From: Pediococcus claussenii ATCC BAA-344
GTDB lineage: Bacteria > Bacillota > Bacilli > Lactobacillales > Lactobacillaceae
Direction: 5' to 3'
Assembly (NCBI RefSeq): GCF_000237995.1
Contig: NC_016605.1
Span: 744,001 to 808,000, forward strand
Length of the DNA: 64,000 bases
Made by a program: the position numbers and the translations under genes. Positions within the stretch are counted from its first letter, which is position 1; each line of letters starts with the position of its first letter. Below are positions 44,325 through 52,661 of the stretch, piece after piece. Under the pieces are notes generated by a model. The model worked only from the letters and a program-made list of their open reading frames with translations, was not told where the DNA came from and did not search any database.

Positions 44325-45677
44325 GTGGAGAATTATCAAAAGAATTTCGAAAAATTAAAACTATATTTAAAAGAAAACGATCGCGAACAATTTAGAACCG
44401 CATTTTTTGAACTTCACAAATTCGATCAGGGACGTTTTTTTAGTGGCTTAACTGAAAGCGAAAGAAAAGCGGTATATATTTATTTGAATCCAGAAGAAAT
44501 TGCGGATACATTTGATGAATTAGATGAAGATCCAGGAGAAATTGCGGGGTATTTGGATGAAATGCCAGCACGATATGCTGCGCAAATGTTGTCAGAGATG
44601 TTTTCAGATAATGAAGCAGATATTTTGGGAGTGGTTAGACAAGATAAGCTATCAAGATTGCTTAACTACATGGATCCTTCAGATTCTGCAAGGATTAAAC
44701 AACTTTTAGATTATAAGGATCAAACTGCAGGTGCTCTGATGACAACAGAGTTCGTTTCGATTCCAACTGGTTTTACAATTGGGGAAGCCATGCATCAAGT
44801 CAGACAAGAAGCTGAATATGCAGAGACCATTTCGTATATTTATGTTGTGAATGAAGTTGATCACTTGGTTGGAGTCTTATCAGTGCGAGATCTGATTGTA
44901 AATTCAGATGATGCATTTATAGATCAAATAATGACGACTAATGTACTATCCGTTGATGTGAATGAAGTGCAGAGTAATATTGCGACACAAATTCGGGATT
45001 ATAATTTTGTTGCAACACCTGTAGTGGATGATAAAAATAAGTTGTTAGGCATTATTACAGTCGATGATATCATCGATGTTATTGACGAGGAGTCAGCTGA
45101 TGATTATACAAAATTAGCTGGAATTAGTTCCGAAGAAAGAGCGACTTCGACTTTATGGGCTTCACTTAAAAGCCGGCTTCCTACTTTGATATTGTTGCTT
45201 TTGCTAGGCTTATTAAGTTCAAAGTTAATTAGCTACTATGGAAACTTACTACGCGAAAAGAGTGTTCTGGCAATGTTCATGACGTTAGTAATGGGAACCG
45301 CAGGTAACGCTGGAACGCAAAGTTTAGCGGTGTTTACTAGTAAAATTTCCAATGGACTTGAAGGAAAACATCAAGGAAGGCTATTTTTTAATGAAATTTT
45401 GACAGCTTTTTTTTCTGGAGTTGTGGTTGGAGTATTAGGTTATTTGATTGTTGGAATTTGGCAGCAAGATTTTACAGAAGGATTATCGATTGGACTATCA
45501 ATTGCAACTGCAACCTTTTTGTCCGACATTTTTGGAAGCTTAATTCCACTCTTTTTGAATAAGTTTAAGTTTAATCCCTCTTTAGCAAATGGACCTTTTA
45601 TTTCAACATTAAGTGATTTAACATCACTTTTTGTTTATTTCAACTTTGCTATGATTTTTTTTGGATTAATGCGGTAA
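44325..45677 (+). CDS. mgtE: Magnesium transporter MgtE
   Basis: A 450-residue MgtE channel. From N to C: the MgtE N-terminal superhelical domain (about 1-130, with LYLNPEEIADTFDELDED), two CBS domains (about 135-255, MTTEFVSIPTG; VVDDKNKLLGIITVDDI), and five membrane helices with the pore motif AGNAGTQSLAV. It takes up Mg2+ under control of the CBS sensor. GTG start with AAGGAAG. No M-box riboswitch is present, as the gene is last in the relQ operon. Confidence 0.96.
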   Translation: MENYQKNFEKLKLYLKENDREQFRTAFFELHKFDQGRFFSGLTESERKAVYIYLNPEEIADTFDELDEDPGEIAGYLDEMPARYAAQMLSEMFSDNEADILGVVRQDKLSRLLNYMDPSDSARIKQLLDYKDQTAGALMTTEFVSIPTGFTIGEAMHQVRQEAEYAETISYIYVVNEVDHLVGVLSVRDLIVNSDDAFIDQIMTTNVLSVDVNEVQSNIATQIRDYNFVATPVVDDKNKLLGIITVDDIIDVIDEESADDYTKLAGISSEERATSTLWASLKSRLPTLILLLLLGLLSSKLISYYGNLLREKSVLAMFMTLVMGTAGNAGTQSLAVFTSKISNGLEGKHQGRLFFNEILTAFFSGVVVGVLGYLIVGIWQQDFTEGLSIGLSIATATFLSDIFGSLIPLFLNKFKFNPSLANGPFISTLSDLTSLFVYFNFAMIFFGLMR

Positions 45678-45721
45678 TTCGTATTCCTGAAGGTGCTTGT
45701 TTCGGTTAGTATGAAACAAAT

Positions 45722-45767
45722 AAAAATGACTTAACTTTGAATGTTCACTCAAAGTTAAGTCATTTTT
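45722..45767. terminator. Bidirectional terminator, mgtE / purA
   Basis: A perfect 19-bp stem (AAAAATGACTTAACTTTGA and its complement) with an 8-nt loop between converging genes. Confidence 0.95.
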
Positions 45768-45785
45768 ATTTAAATATTCAAGTTG

Positions 45786-47078
45786 TTACCACAGGTCATT
45801 AATTTTTATGGTTTTAGAACGATCTGCACCTACAGAGAATGCGCTGATTTGTACCTTTGTGATTTTTTCAATGCTTTTCAAGAAATTTTGTGCGTTTTGT
45901 GGCAATGCATCGAAGGATGTAATATTTGTAATATCCTCTGACCAACCAGGTAAAGACAAATATTGCGGCGTCATAGCTTGGAGCAATTTGTCGGAAGCAG
46001 GATAATAATCAATGATTTTTCCATCAGCGGTTTTATAGCCGGTACAAATTTTAATTGTTTTAATTCCAGAAAGGATATCAAGGCAATTAATTACTAAGTC
46101 AGTAAAGCCATTCACTTCAGAAACGTATTTCATCATTACTCCGTCAAACCATCCAATCCTACGAGGACGATTAGTTACAGTTCCATATTCGTGAGCTTTT
46201 TCCCTAATTTTATTACCAATCGAATTTAACTGTTCAGTTGGAAATGGTCCTTCTCCAACGCGAGAAACGTATGCTTTTGCAACACCAATGACTTTATTTA
46301 TATTAGTTGGACCTATTCCACTTCCGATTGAGGAGCCACCAGCGGTTGGGTTAGAAGAGGTCACGAAGGGATATGTACCATGATCAATGTCTAACATAGC
46401 TCCCTGAGCTCCTTCTAAAAGGATTTTTTCACCATTCTGAATACCTGTATTTAAAAGATCAGTGGTATCTGTTATCAAGGGAGCAAGAAGAACGCCCATA
46501 TGCGAATACTCCTTAATAATCTGTTCTAAAGTGGGCATCTCATTCCATAAATCCTCATCAATCAAACGCTTTTTCTGCTCAAAGTTAAATTTAAGCTTTT
46601 CTTCAAGGATAGAATAATCAATAAGATCGGTAACCCTAATTCCAATTCGTTGCATTTTATCCATGTAAGCTGGGCCAATTCCTTTGTTTGTGGTACCTAT
46701 TGGCTTTCCCAATTTGCTGAGCTCACGTTCTTGCTGCTGATCTTGCAAAATATGATAGGGCAATATAACATGCGCACGATCTGAAATTCTTAGATGTTCA
46801 GTTTTAATGCCCAAATCATTTAACTGAGTTATTTCGTCTAATAATGTCTTAGGATTAATCACAACCCCATTTCCTAACACACATGTAGCGTCTTGATTAA
46901 GAATTCCGGAAGGGACAAGGCTGAGAGCTAAATGCTGATTTCCAACCACTAAAGAATGTCCAGCGTTATCTCCGCCTGAATATCGAACAGTAAAGTTTGC
47001 AGACTGTCCTAACAGATCAATTATTTTACCTTTTCCTTCATCGCCCCATTGACTTCCAATTACAACTGAAACTGACAT
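45786..47078 (-). CDS. purA: Adenylosuccinate synthetase
   Basis: A 430-residue adenylosuccinate synthetase (IMP + Asp + GTP to adenylosuccinate). Signatures are GSQWGDEGKGKIIDLL (P-loop-like), GDNAGHSLV, NKGIGPAYMDK and RVGEGPFPTE. AAAGGAGGA stands 6 nt before the ATG at 47078; an in-frame ATG at 47120 lies before this site and is rejected. It is divergent from purB; the two enzymes act in sequence from IMP to AMP. Confidence 0.97.
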   Translation of the reverse strand: MSVSVVIGSQWGDEGKGKIIDLLGQSANFTVRYSGGDNAGHSLVVGNQHLALSLVPSGILNQDATCVLGNGVVINPKTLLDEITQLNDLGIKTEHLRISDRAHVILPYHILQDQQQERELSKLGKPIGTTNKGIGPAYMDKMQRIGIRVTDLIDYSILEEKLKFNFEQKKRLIDEDLWNEMPTLEQIIKEYSHMGVLLAPLITDTTDLLNTGIQNGEKILLEGAQGAMLDIDHGTYPFVTSSNPTAGGSSIGSGIGPTNINKVIGVAKAYVSRVGEGPFPTEQLNSIGNKIREKAHEYGTVTNRPRRIGWFDGVMMKYVSEVNGFTDLVINCLDILSGIKTIKICTGYKTADGKIIDYYPASDKLLQAMTPQYLSLPGWSEDITNITSFDALPQNAQNFLKSIEKITKVQISAFSVGADRSKTIKINDLW

Positions 47079-47091
47079 AAAATCCTCCTTT

Positions 47092-47104
47092 AAAGTTCGT
47101 AAAA
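47092..47104 (-). promoter_or_regulatory. PurR box 1 (near purA)
   Basis: On the minus strand TTTTACGAACTTT resembles the PurBox AWWWCCGAACWWT with A in place of the second C. It lies between the purA -10 and its ribosome site. A purA promoter is visible further upstream on the minus strand: TTGAAT (47143-47148), 16 bp, GATAAC (47121-47126). Confidence 0.6.
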
Positions 47105-47152
47105 CATTTAATATATTCATGTTATCATTTTTTGTGAGCTTAATTCAAGACA

Positions 47153-47166
47153 AAATACGAACTTAA
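47153..47166 (+). promoter_or_regulatory. PurR box 2 (center of purA-purB region)
   Basis: AAAATACGAACTTA matches the PurBox pattern with the same single change (ACGAAC). Confidence 0.6.
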
Positions 47167-47184
47167 TCAAAAATATATCTTTAA

Positions 47185-47198
47185 ATAGTTCGTTTAAA
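47185..47198 (-). promoter_or_regulatory. PurR box 3 (near purB promoter)
   Basis: On the minus strand TTTAAACGAACTAT. Its core is 31 bp from that of box 2 and in opposite orientation, directly upstream of the purB -10 (TAAAAT at 47204-47209). Confidence 0.6.
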
Positions 47199-47240
47199 TG
47201 TGATAAAATGAAAATAAATAAGTTTAAGAGGAGAGATTTA

Positions 47241-48545
47241 ATGATCGATAGATATACAAATAAGAAAACAAGTGAGATTTGGTCTGAACAAAACAAATTC
47301 AAAAGTTGGTTGAAAGTCGAAATTGCCGTAGTAAAAGCATGGAATCAATTTGGAAAAATTTCAGATAAAGATACAAAACTGATTGAACAAAATGCTAAAT
47401 TCAATATTGATAGAATTTATCAGATAGAACAGGAGACACATCACGATGTTATTGCCTTTACACGCGCCGTCTCAGAAAGTTTAGGGCCTGAAAAAAAGTG
47501 GATACACTACGGATTGACGAGTACAGACGTGGTAGATACTGGACAAGCTATTCGTTTGAAGCAGATAAATTTAATTATCGAGGATGATTTAAGTCAGATT
47601 TTGCAGACGCTTGCCAGATATTCCCGAAAATATAAAAATATAATTTCAGTTGGAAGGACACATGGTATTCATGCGGAACCAACTAGCATTGGCTTGAAAT
47701 TTTTGCGCTGGTATTCTGAAATGGAACGAAATCAGGAGCGCTTTGAAAGTATTAGAAAAAGAATAGAAGTTGGTAAAATTAGTGGGGCAGTTGGGACATT
47801 TGCCAACGTACCAATGGAAATTGAAGAATATGTTTGTTCGGAATTAGGATTGAGTTTCCAAGAAATTTCGACTCAAATATTACCACGCGATTTGCATGCT
47901 GAATATTTGAGTGTATTGAGTCTAATATGTTCAACAATTGAGGAAATAGCTACCGAAATAAGACATTTATCGCGAACTGAGGTTGGGGAATTTAGAGAAG
48001 GGTTTGCAAAGGGACAGAAAGGTTCTTCAGCTATGCCACATAAACGTAATCCAATTGGCTCTGAAAATGTTAGTGGGCTTGCAAGAGTTGTTAGAGGACA
48101 AATGATTACTGCGTTTGAAGATATCAATTTATGGCATGAAAGGGATATTTCACATTCATCCGCCGAAAGAGTTATTTTACCAGACTCAACAGAAATAACA
48201 GATTATATTTTGACAAGAATGGATCATATTTTAAACAATTTGGTGATTGATGAAGACAGAATACGTCAAAACCTAGAAATGACGCATGGATTAGTGTTCT
48301 CGCAACAAGTATTGCTAAGTCTGATTGATGCAGGGTGGTCCAGAGAAGAAGCGTATGATACAGTGCAGCCTATAACAATGGAAATTTGGCAATCTGGGAA
48401 TGATTTTGTAGATGCGTTATTAGAAAACAAAGAAATTGTTAAGTCTCTTGGGCTAAGGAAGATACAAAGTTTATTCGACTACAAGAGACAACTAAGAAAT
48501 GTTGATAAGATTTTTGCAAGGGTGCTAGGAAATGATTATGAATAA
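47241..48545 (+). CDS. purB: Adenylosuccinate lyase
   Basis: A 434-residue adenylosuccinate lyase, which acts twice in purine synthesis (SAICAR to AICAR; adenylosuccinate to AMP). The fumarase-superfamily signature SSAMPHKRNPIGSEN is at about residues 262-276, with catalytic His in THHDVIAF and GRTHGIHAEPTS. GAGGAGA precedes the ATG at 47241; the in-frame ATG at 47208 lies upstream of this site. Most other pur genes are not in the window. Confidence 0.97.
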   Translation: MIDRYTNKKTSEIWSEQNKFKSWLKVEIAVVKAWNQFGKISDKDTKLIEQNAKFNIDRIYQIEQETHHDVIAFTRAVSESLGPEKKWIHYGLTSTDVVDTGQAIRLKQINLIIEDDLSQILQTLARYSRKYKNIISVGRTHGIHAEPTSIGLKFLRWYSEMERNQERFESIRKRIEVGKISGAVGTFANVPMEIEEYVCSELGLSFQEISTQILPRDLHAEYLSVLSLICSTIEEIATEIRHLSRTEVGEFREGFAKGQKGSSAMPHKRNPIGSENVSGLARVVRGQMITAFEDINLWHERDISHSSAERVILPDSTEITDYILTRMDHILNNLVIDEDRIRQNLEMTHGLVFSQQVLLSLIDAGWSREEAYDTVQPITMEIWQSGNDFVDALLENKEIVKSLGLRKIQSLFDYKRQLRNVDKIFARVLGNDYE

Positions 48546-48601
48546 TTCAATGAAACTAAAAGCTTATCTACAGTTTTTAAATTGAAAGCATAAATTCAAT
48601 T

Positions 48602-48644
48602 AAAAAAGACCAAATGGCAGTTCTGAATTGTCGTTTGGTCTTTT
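48602..48644 (+). terminator. Terminator of purB
   Basis: AAAAGACCAAA pairs with TTTGGTCTTTT, closing a loop with further partial pairing; A- and T-runs lie on both sides. Confidence 0.88.
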
Positions 48645-48713
48645 ATTGATGGCTACTTATTTGGAAATAACATGTCAGGTTAAGGGTTAAAAATATTAAA
48701 TGAGATTGCTGAT

Positions 48714-49349
48714 CTACAATTGGATAATTTTTGTTCCGTGGAGTTCGTTAACTTTTAATTTTTTGGCAATTGATTCAGCATTTGAAAAGTTGATGCCACC
48801 ACCTGGTAAAACGATTATGCGACCATGAGCTTGGCTTATGGTTGTTTTTATATTATCAAGAGTTGATTCAATCGGTTGTGATAAGTCACCACCGTGAGTC
48901 AGTATTCGATCAACGTTGTTTGCAATCAACCACTCAAGAGCCGCTGATTGTTTTTTTATTGGAATTGCATCAAATGCCATATGGAAGGTGATACGCATAC
49001 CGCCAGCCGCTGCAATTAATTGTTCCATAGCTTCTTCATCAATTGATCCTGATGGAGTCAATGCACCAATCACGATACCATCTATACCGAGTTCTTGAGC
49101 CGAAAAGATATCATTTTCCATGATTTTTAGTTCGGTATCGTTGTATACGAAGTTACCCGAGCGAGGACGAATCATTGCCATGACGGGAATTCCGTGTTCG
49201 GAAGCATATTTTTGAGTTTCAGCCATAACGCCACGACTAACGGTTGTACCACCAACGGTGAGGTTATCACACAACTCAATTCTGTTAGCTCCTTTATTGA
49301 TTGCATTTGGTATCTCCGTGAAATTTTCAACAGCGATTTCTTTTAACAT
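48714..49349 (-). CDS. cutC: CutC family protein
   Basis: A 211-residue TIM-barrel protein of the CutC family. It has RIELCDNLTVGGTTVSRGV, MIRPRSGNFVYNDTE and FHMAFDAIP, all typical. CutC was linked to copper homeostasis in E. coli, but its enzymatic role is unproven. It is preceded by the lactonase gene with a 14-nt gap, so both are probably one minus-strand unit. Confidence 0.92.
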   Translation of the reverse strand: MLKEIAVENFTEIPNAINKGANRIELCDNLTVGGTTVSRGVMAETQKYASEHGIPVMAMIRPRSGNFVYNDTELKIMENDIFSAQELGIDGIVIGALTPSGSIDEEAMEQLIAAAGGMRITFHMAFDAIPIKKQSAALEWLIANNVDRILTHGGDLSQPIESTLDNIKTTISQAHGRIIVLPGGGINFSNAESIAKKLKVNELHGTKIIQL

Positions 49350-49363
49350 AAAAAATTACTCCT

Positions 49364-50377
49364 TTATCCAACATACACACAAACTGCTTCTGGCACTTCA
49401 ATGTTCTTTTGAACAGCGGTTAATTTGCCATCATCAGCGTTACGGGTATACAAAGTCACATTATCTGTTTCTTGATTAGCGCAAATTACAAACGATTGGT
49501 CCGAATTAAAATTAAAATCTCGAGGGAAATCGCCTTCTGTGGTAATATTTTGGATTTCGTTTAAAGTGTGATCCGAGTTAATACTAAACACTGCAATAGT
49601 ATTAAAACCGCGATTTGATACATATAAGAATCTCCCGTCTGCCGAAATGCGGATTGCTGCTGCACCATTATGTTCAGTATAAGTTTCAGGGATGGTTTTT
49701 ACGATTTGAATATGTTTGAGTTGACCGGCAGAATATGATAGTACTTCAACTTGACTGGATAATTCTCCCACTAAATATGCAGTATTAGAGTTTGGAGCAA
49801 AAACGATATGACGAGGTCCAAATCCGGATTCGGTCTGGTACGTAGATGCTACACTGAATAGTCCATCATTGAAATCAAGAACGAATACTTGGTCGGTACC
49901 AAGATCGCAAGCCACAAGTTTGCCATCAGGTGTCTCATCAACAAAATGAAGATGAGATCCGTCTTGTTCAGGACGAGGTCCTTTTCCAGTATTCGAAAAA
50001 GTATCTACTGGCTCTAAAATACCGCTCTTTTTAATTGCATAAGAGTGTAATGTTCCTTCATGATAGTTTGCGTCGAGGACATATTTTTGATCGCTAGTTA
50101 CTGTCACATAAGCTGGTGGAGTACCAGGTTGAACGACATGCTGAACGACTTGTGCGGGTGTTGCATTTGTATCAATAACTGCAACACCACCGTCGTTGTT
50201 ATACTTATCGACTGCATAAATAAAATTTTGTTTACTTTTTGTAATATAGGTTGGATTACTTATTTTGGCAACCAACGCCCGATGATTCAATGTTTTAGTC
50301 TCCGTATTTAATTTCATTTTATAAATACCTTGGCTATTTTTTTTTGTATAGGTTCCGAAAAGAATTTCTTCTATCAT
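49364..50377 (-). CDS. Lactonase family protein (YbhE-type 6-phosphogluconolactonase)
   Basis: A 337-residue seven-bladed beta-propeller of the YbhE/Pgl lactonase family. It has the N-terminal LFGTYTKKNSQGIY and repeated blades such as FAPNSNTAYLVGELSS and RFLYVSNRGFNTIAVF, plus HNGAAAIRISADG. It may hydrolyse 6-phosphogluconolactone or another sugar lactone. It heads the lactonase-cutC unit and lies back to back with an orphan PTS EIIA gene around a cre-like site. GAGGAGG precedes the ATG. Confidence 0.88.
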   Translation of the reverse strand: MIEEILFGTYTKKNSQGIYKMKLNTETKTLNHRALVAKISNPTYITKSKQNFIYAVDKYNNDGGVAVIDTNATPAQVVQHVVQPGTPPAYVTVTSDQKYVLDANYHEGTLHSYAIKKSGILEPVDTFSNTGKGPRPEQDGSHLHFVDETPDGKLVACDLGTDQVFVLDFNDGLFSVASTYQTESGFGPRHIVFAPNSNTAYLVGELSSQVEVLSYSAGQLKHIQIVKTIPETYTEHNGAAAIRISADGRFLYVSNRGFNTIAVFSINSDHTLNEIQNITTEGDFPRDFNFNSDQSFVICANQETDNVTLYTRNADDGKLTAVQKNIEVPEAVCVYVG

Positions 50378-50426
50378 GGTAAAGCCTCCTCGAATTTTAT
50401 AGGATTAAGTATATCATAATCAGCTA

Positions 50427-50441
50427 TGAATGCGTTTACGA
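50427..50441. promoter_or_regulatory. cre-like site between the lactonase and PTS genes
   Basis: Read on the minus strand TCGTAAACGCATTCA matches the relaxed cre consensus WTGNAANCGNWNNCW with one mismatch. It lies in the divergent promoter region, close to the likely -35 of the PTS gene. Confidence 0.55.
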
Positions 50442-50491
50442 ACAAGTTTTTATGATACAATTACACTATTATTAATTCAGGAGTGATATTT

Positions 50492-50842
50492 ATGATAAAA
50501 GCAGAGGTTAAGGGTATTGGTAAGAACGCAATTTCAAAAGAGGATGGGTTAGTTATTTTCTTTGATGAGACAGCGACTTCGGATTTGAAAGATGTTGCGA
50601 TTGAACAGAAAATTTTAACGGATGCTGCTTTTGATCTCAAAATCGGTGGAAGTATCAAGATTAATTCAAGTGTTTATAAAATTAATTATGTTGGAAGCTT
50701 GGTTAACAAGAACCTTTCAACAATTGGACATGTCACCCTTGTTTTTAAAGAAGTTCCCGATAAACCCATGGAAAGTGCAATTTATCTTGATCCCTCAACT
50801 TTTCCGACCTTTAAAGTCGGAGATACTATTGAATATAATTAG
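50492..50842 (+). CDS. PTS glucitol/sorbitol-specific EIIA component (orphan)
   Basis: A 116-residue EIIA of the glucitol/sorbitol (Gut) family. It shows the family strands KINYVGSLVNKNLSTIGHVTLVF, where the His in GH-hydrophobic-T is the likely phosphorylation site, and the closing KVGDTIEY. It would receive phosphate from HPr and pass it to an EIIB/C, but no sorbitol EIIB, EIIC or dehydrogenase is near. CAGGAG sets the ATG at 50492 over the GTG at 50483. A regulatory or moonlighting role is possible. Confidence 0.85.
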   Translation: MIKAEVKGIGKNAISKEDGLVIFFDETATSDLKDVAIEQKILTDAAFDLKIGGSIKINSSVYKINYVGSLVNKNLSTIGHVTLVFKEVPDKPMESAIYLDPSTFPTFKVGDTIEYN

Positions 50843-50856
50843 TTGGAGATAATTGT

Positions 50857-51996
50857 ATGAAAAATAGACCGCAAACTAATGGATTTCGAACTTGGTTTAG
50901 TAGATTGATTTTAAATAACAGGATTGTTAATGGGCTAATAATAACCATTCTGGTATTAATAGTGTTGTTACTTCTTTCAAAAGTGACGTGGATTTTTACG
51001 CCATTTGAGCAGTTCTTTAAAATTGTTGGGCTTCCAATTGTTTTGGCAGGTGTGTTTTATTATTTGCTTAATCCGCTGGTAGATTTGCTTGAAAAAAGAT
51101 ACCAATGGAATAGAATTTGGTCGATTACAGGCATTTTTATCCTGATTACTATTTTGATCATTTGGGGAATTGTTGCATTGATTCCGGTTATTCGAAGTCA
51201 AACGATTTCTTTAATTAACAATTGGCCTGACTATTGGAATCATGCGGCCTCTGAAGTTAATAACTTTTTGAAAGATCCCCGATTGGATGGGGTACAAAAA
51301 CAGATCCAACATGTTAACAAAGATACTGTTGCTTCTATGACGGCCCGTTTGAGTGATTTTGCTAATCATACTGTTACGTCGCTTGGAAGTGTGCTAAGCA
51401 CCTTGACGAAGGTAATTATCGGAATTATTACGATGCCATTTATTTTGTTTTATCTATTGAAAGATGGTCATAATCTACCAAGTTACATTGCTCATTTTTT
51501 CCCTAAAGATCGACGTGCAGGTTTTAAACAGATTTTAGACGAAGTTAATACGCAAGTAAGCCAATATATCCGTGGACAATTGATTGTCGCTTTTTTTGTA
51601 AGTGTACTTTTTTACATTGGGTATACAATAATTGGGTTGAAGTTTGCGTTAATAATCGGAATTGCAGCCGGATTTTTGAATTTAATTCCGTATCTAGGTT
51701 CTTTTCTAGCCATGGTTCCTTCAATTGTGGTTGGAGCCTTCATGTCACCGATGATGCTATTAGAAGTATTGATTGTTTTTGCTATTGAACAAACAATTGA
51801 GGGTCGTTTAATTTCGCCGTTGATTCTTGGAAGTAATTTAGCAATTCATCCAGTCACTATTTTGATTGTATTACTTGCTTCAGGACAGATGTTTGGAATA
51901 TTGGGTGTGATTTTTGGAATTCCAATTTATGCTGTTTTAAAGGTATTGATCACTCATGCATTTGAGGTGTTTAAAAGTGAGATTGGTGGATATTAG
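50857..51996 (+). CDS. AI-2E family (PerM/YdbI-like) membrane protein
   Basis: A 379-residue membrane protein of the AI-2 exporter/PerM superfamily with about eight helices. It includes the N-terminal pair (ILVLIVLLLLSKVTWIF; IVLAGVFYYLLNP) and the C-terminal FLNLIPYLGSFLAMVPSIVVG typical of the family. Members export small solutes or act in Na+/H+ exchange; transport of AI-2 is shown for few. It follows the PTS EIIA gene by 14 nt and is probably co-transcribed with it. Confidence 0.9.
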   Translation: MKNRPQTNGFRTWFSRLILNNRIVNGLIITILVLIVLLLLSKVTWIFTPFEQFFKIVGLPIVLAGVFYYLLNPLVDLLEKRYQWNRIWSITGIFILITILIIWGIVALIPVIRSQTISLINNWPDYWNHAASEVNNFLKDPRLDGVQKQIQHVNKDTVASMTARLSDFANHTVTSLGSVLSTLTKVIIGIITMPFILFYLLKDGHNLPSYIAHFFPKDRRAGFKQILDEVNTQVSQYIRGQLIVAFFVSVLFYIGYTIIGLKFALIIGIAAGFLNLIPYLGSFLAMVPSIVVGAFMSPMMLLEVLIVFAIEQTIEGRLISPLILGSNLAIHPVTILIVLLASGQMFGILGVIFGIPIYAVLKVLITHAFEVFKSEIGGY

Positions 51997-52080
51997 GCTT
52001 TAGGTTTTATTGCTCTGATTTAAAATTAGTGCTAGACTTTTTAAAGTTAGAAACGTTGTTAGACAGCAGTTAAATATGTC

Positions 52081-52120
52081 GTAGTAGTTCGTGGCAATGT
52101 TACGGGCTGCTACTTTTTTT
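52081..52120 (+). terminator. Terminator upstream of trmL
   Basis: A 12-bp stem with three wobbles (GTAGTAGTTCGT with ACGGGCTGCTAC) and seven T. It may end the PerM-like operon. A possible promoter (TTGCTC at 52010-52015, TAGACT at 52033-52038, 17-bp spacer) lies before it, so it could also act in the trmL leader. Confidence 0.8.
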
Positions 52121-52143
52121 ATCTTAAAGGAGACTATAATTAA

Positions 52144-52653
52144 ATGACAAATCATATTGTCCTATTTGAACCATTGATGCCAGCCAATACTGGAAATATT
52201 GCAAGAACATGTGCTGGAACTAATTCAGTATTACATTTGATCAAGCCATTGGGATTTGAAATTAATGATAAAACTGTTCAACGTGCTGGATTAGATTATT
52301 GGGATAAAGTTGAAATTAGATACCACGAAAATCTACCAGAATTTTTAAAAACTGTACCGAATATCCAAAGGTTATTTGTTGTTTCTAAGTTTGCAAGTAA
52401 AGCATACAGTGAAGAAAATTACGTGAGCGAAGAAGATAATTATTTCTTGTTTGGAAAGGAAACAACCGGGTTACCTGAACCATTTATGCGACAGTATGCC
52501 GAAAACGCAATTCGTATTCCCCAAAACGACCAGAATATTCGCGCGCTAAATTTATCAAATACGGTTGCCCTAATTGTTTATGAAGCACTGAGGCAACAAG
52601 ATTTTCCTGGATTAGATAAAAGTCATTTATATGAAAATGATAAGCTGAAATAG
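52144..52653 (+). CDS. trmL: tRNA (cytidine/uridine-34-2'-O-)-methyltransferase
   Basis: A 169-residue SPOUT methyltransferase (TrmL/CspR). It has the N-terminal [20 protein letters not shown] and the C-terminal knot motifs [12 protein letters not shown] and [20 protein letters not shown]. It methylates the wobble base of tRNA-Leu isoacceptors. AAAGGAG precedes the ATG. ftsK follows after 8 nt. Confidence 0.95.
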   Translation: MTNHIVLFEPLMPANTGNIARTCAGTNSVLHLIKPLGFEINDKTVQRAGLDYWDKVEIRYHENLPEFLKTVPNIQRLFVVSKFASKAYSEENYVSEEDNYFLFGKETTGLPEPFMRQYAENAIRIPQNDQNIRALNLSNTVALIVYEALRQQDFPGLDKSHLYENDKLK

Positions 52654-52661
52654 GAGCGGGA

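Noticed and set aside
45678-45785. M-box riboswitch for mgtE
   Set aside because: mgtE is the last gene of an operon with no leader before it; the only structure nearby is the terminator behind it.
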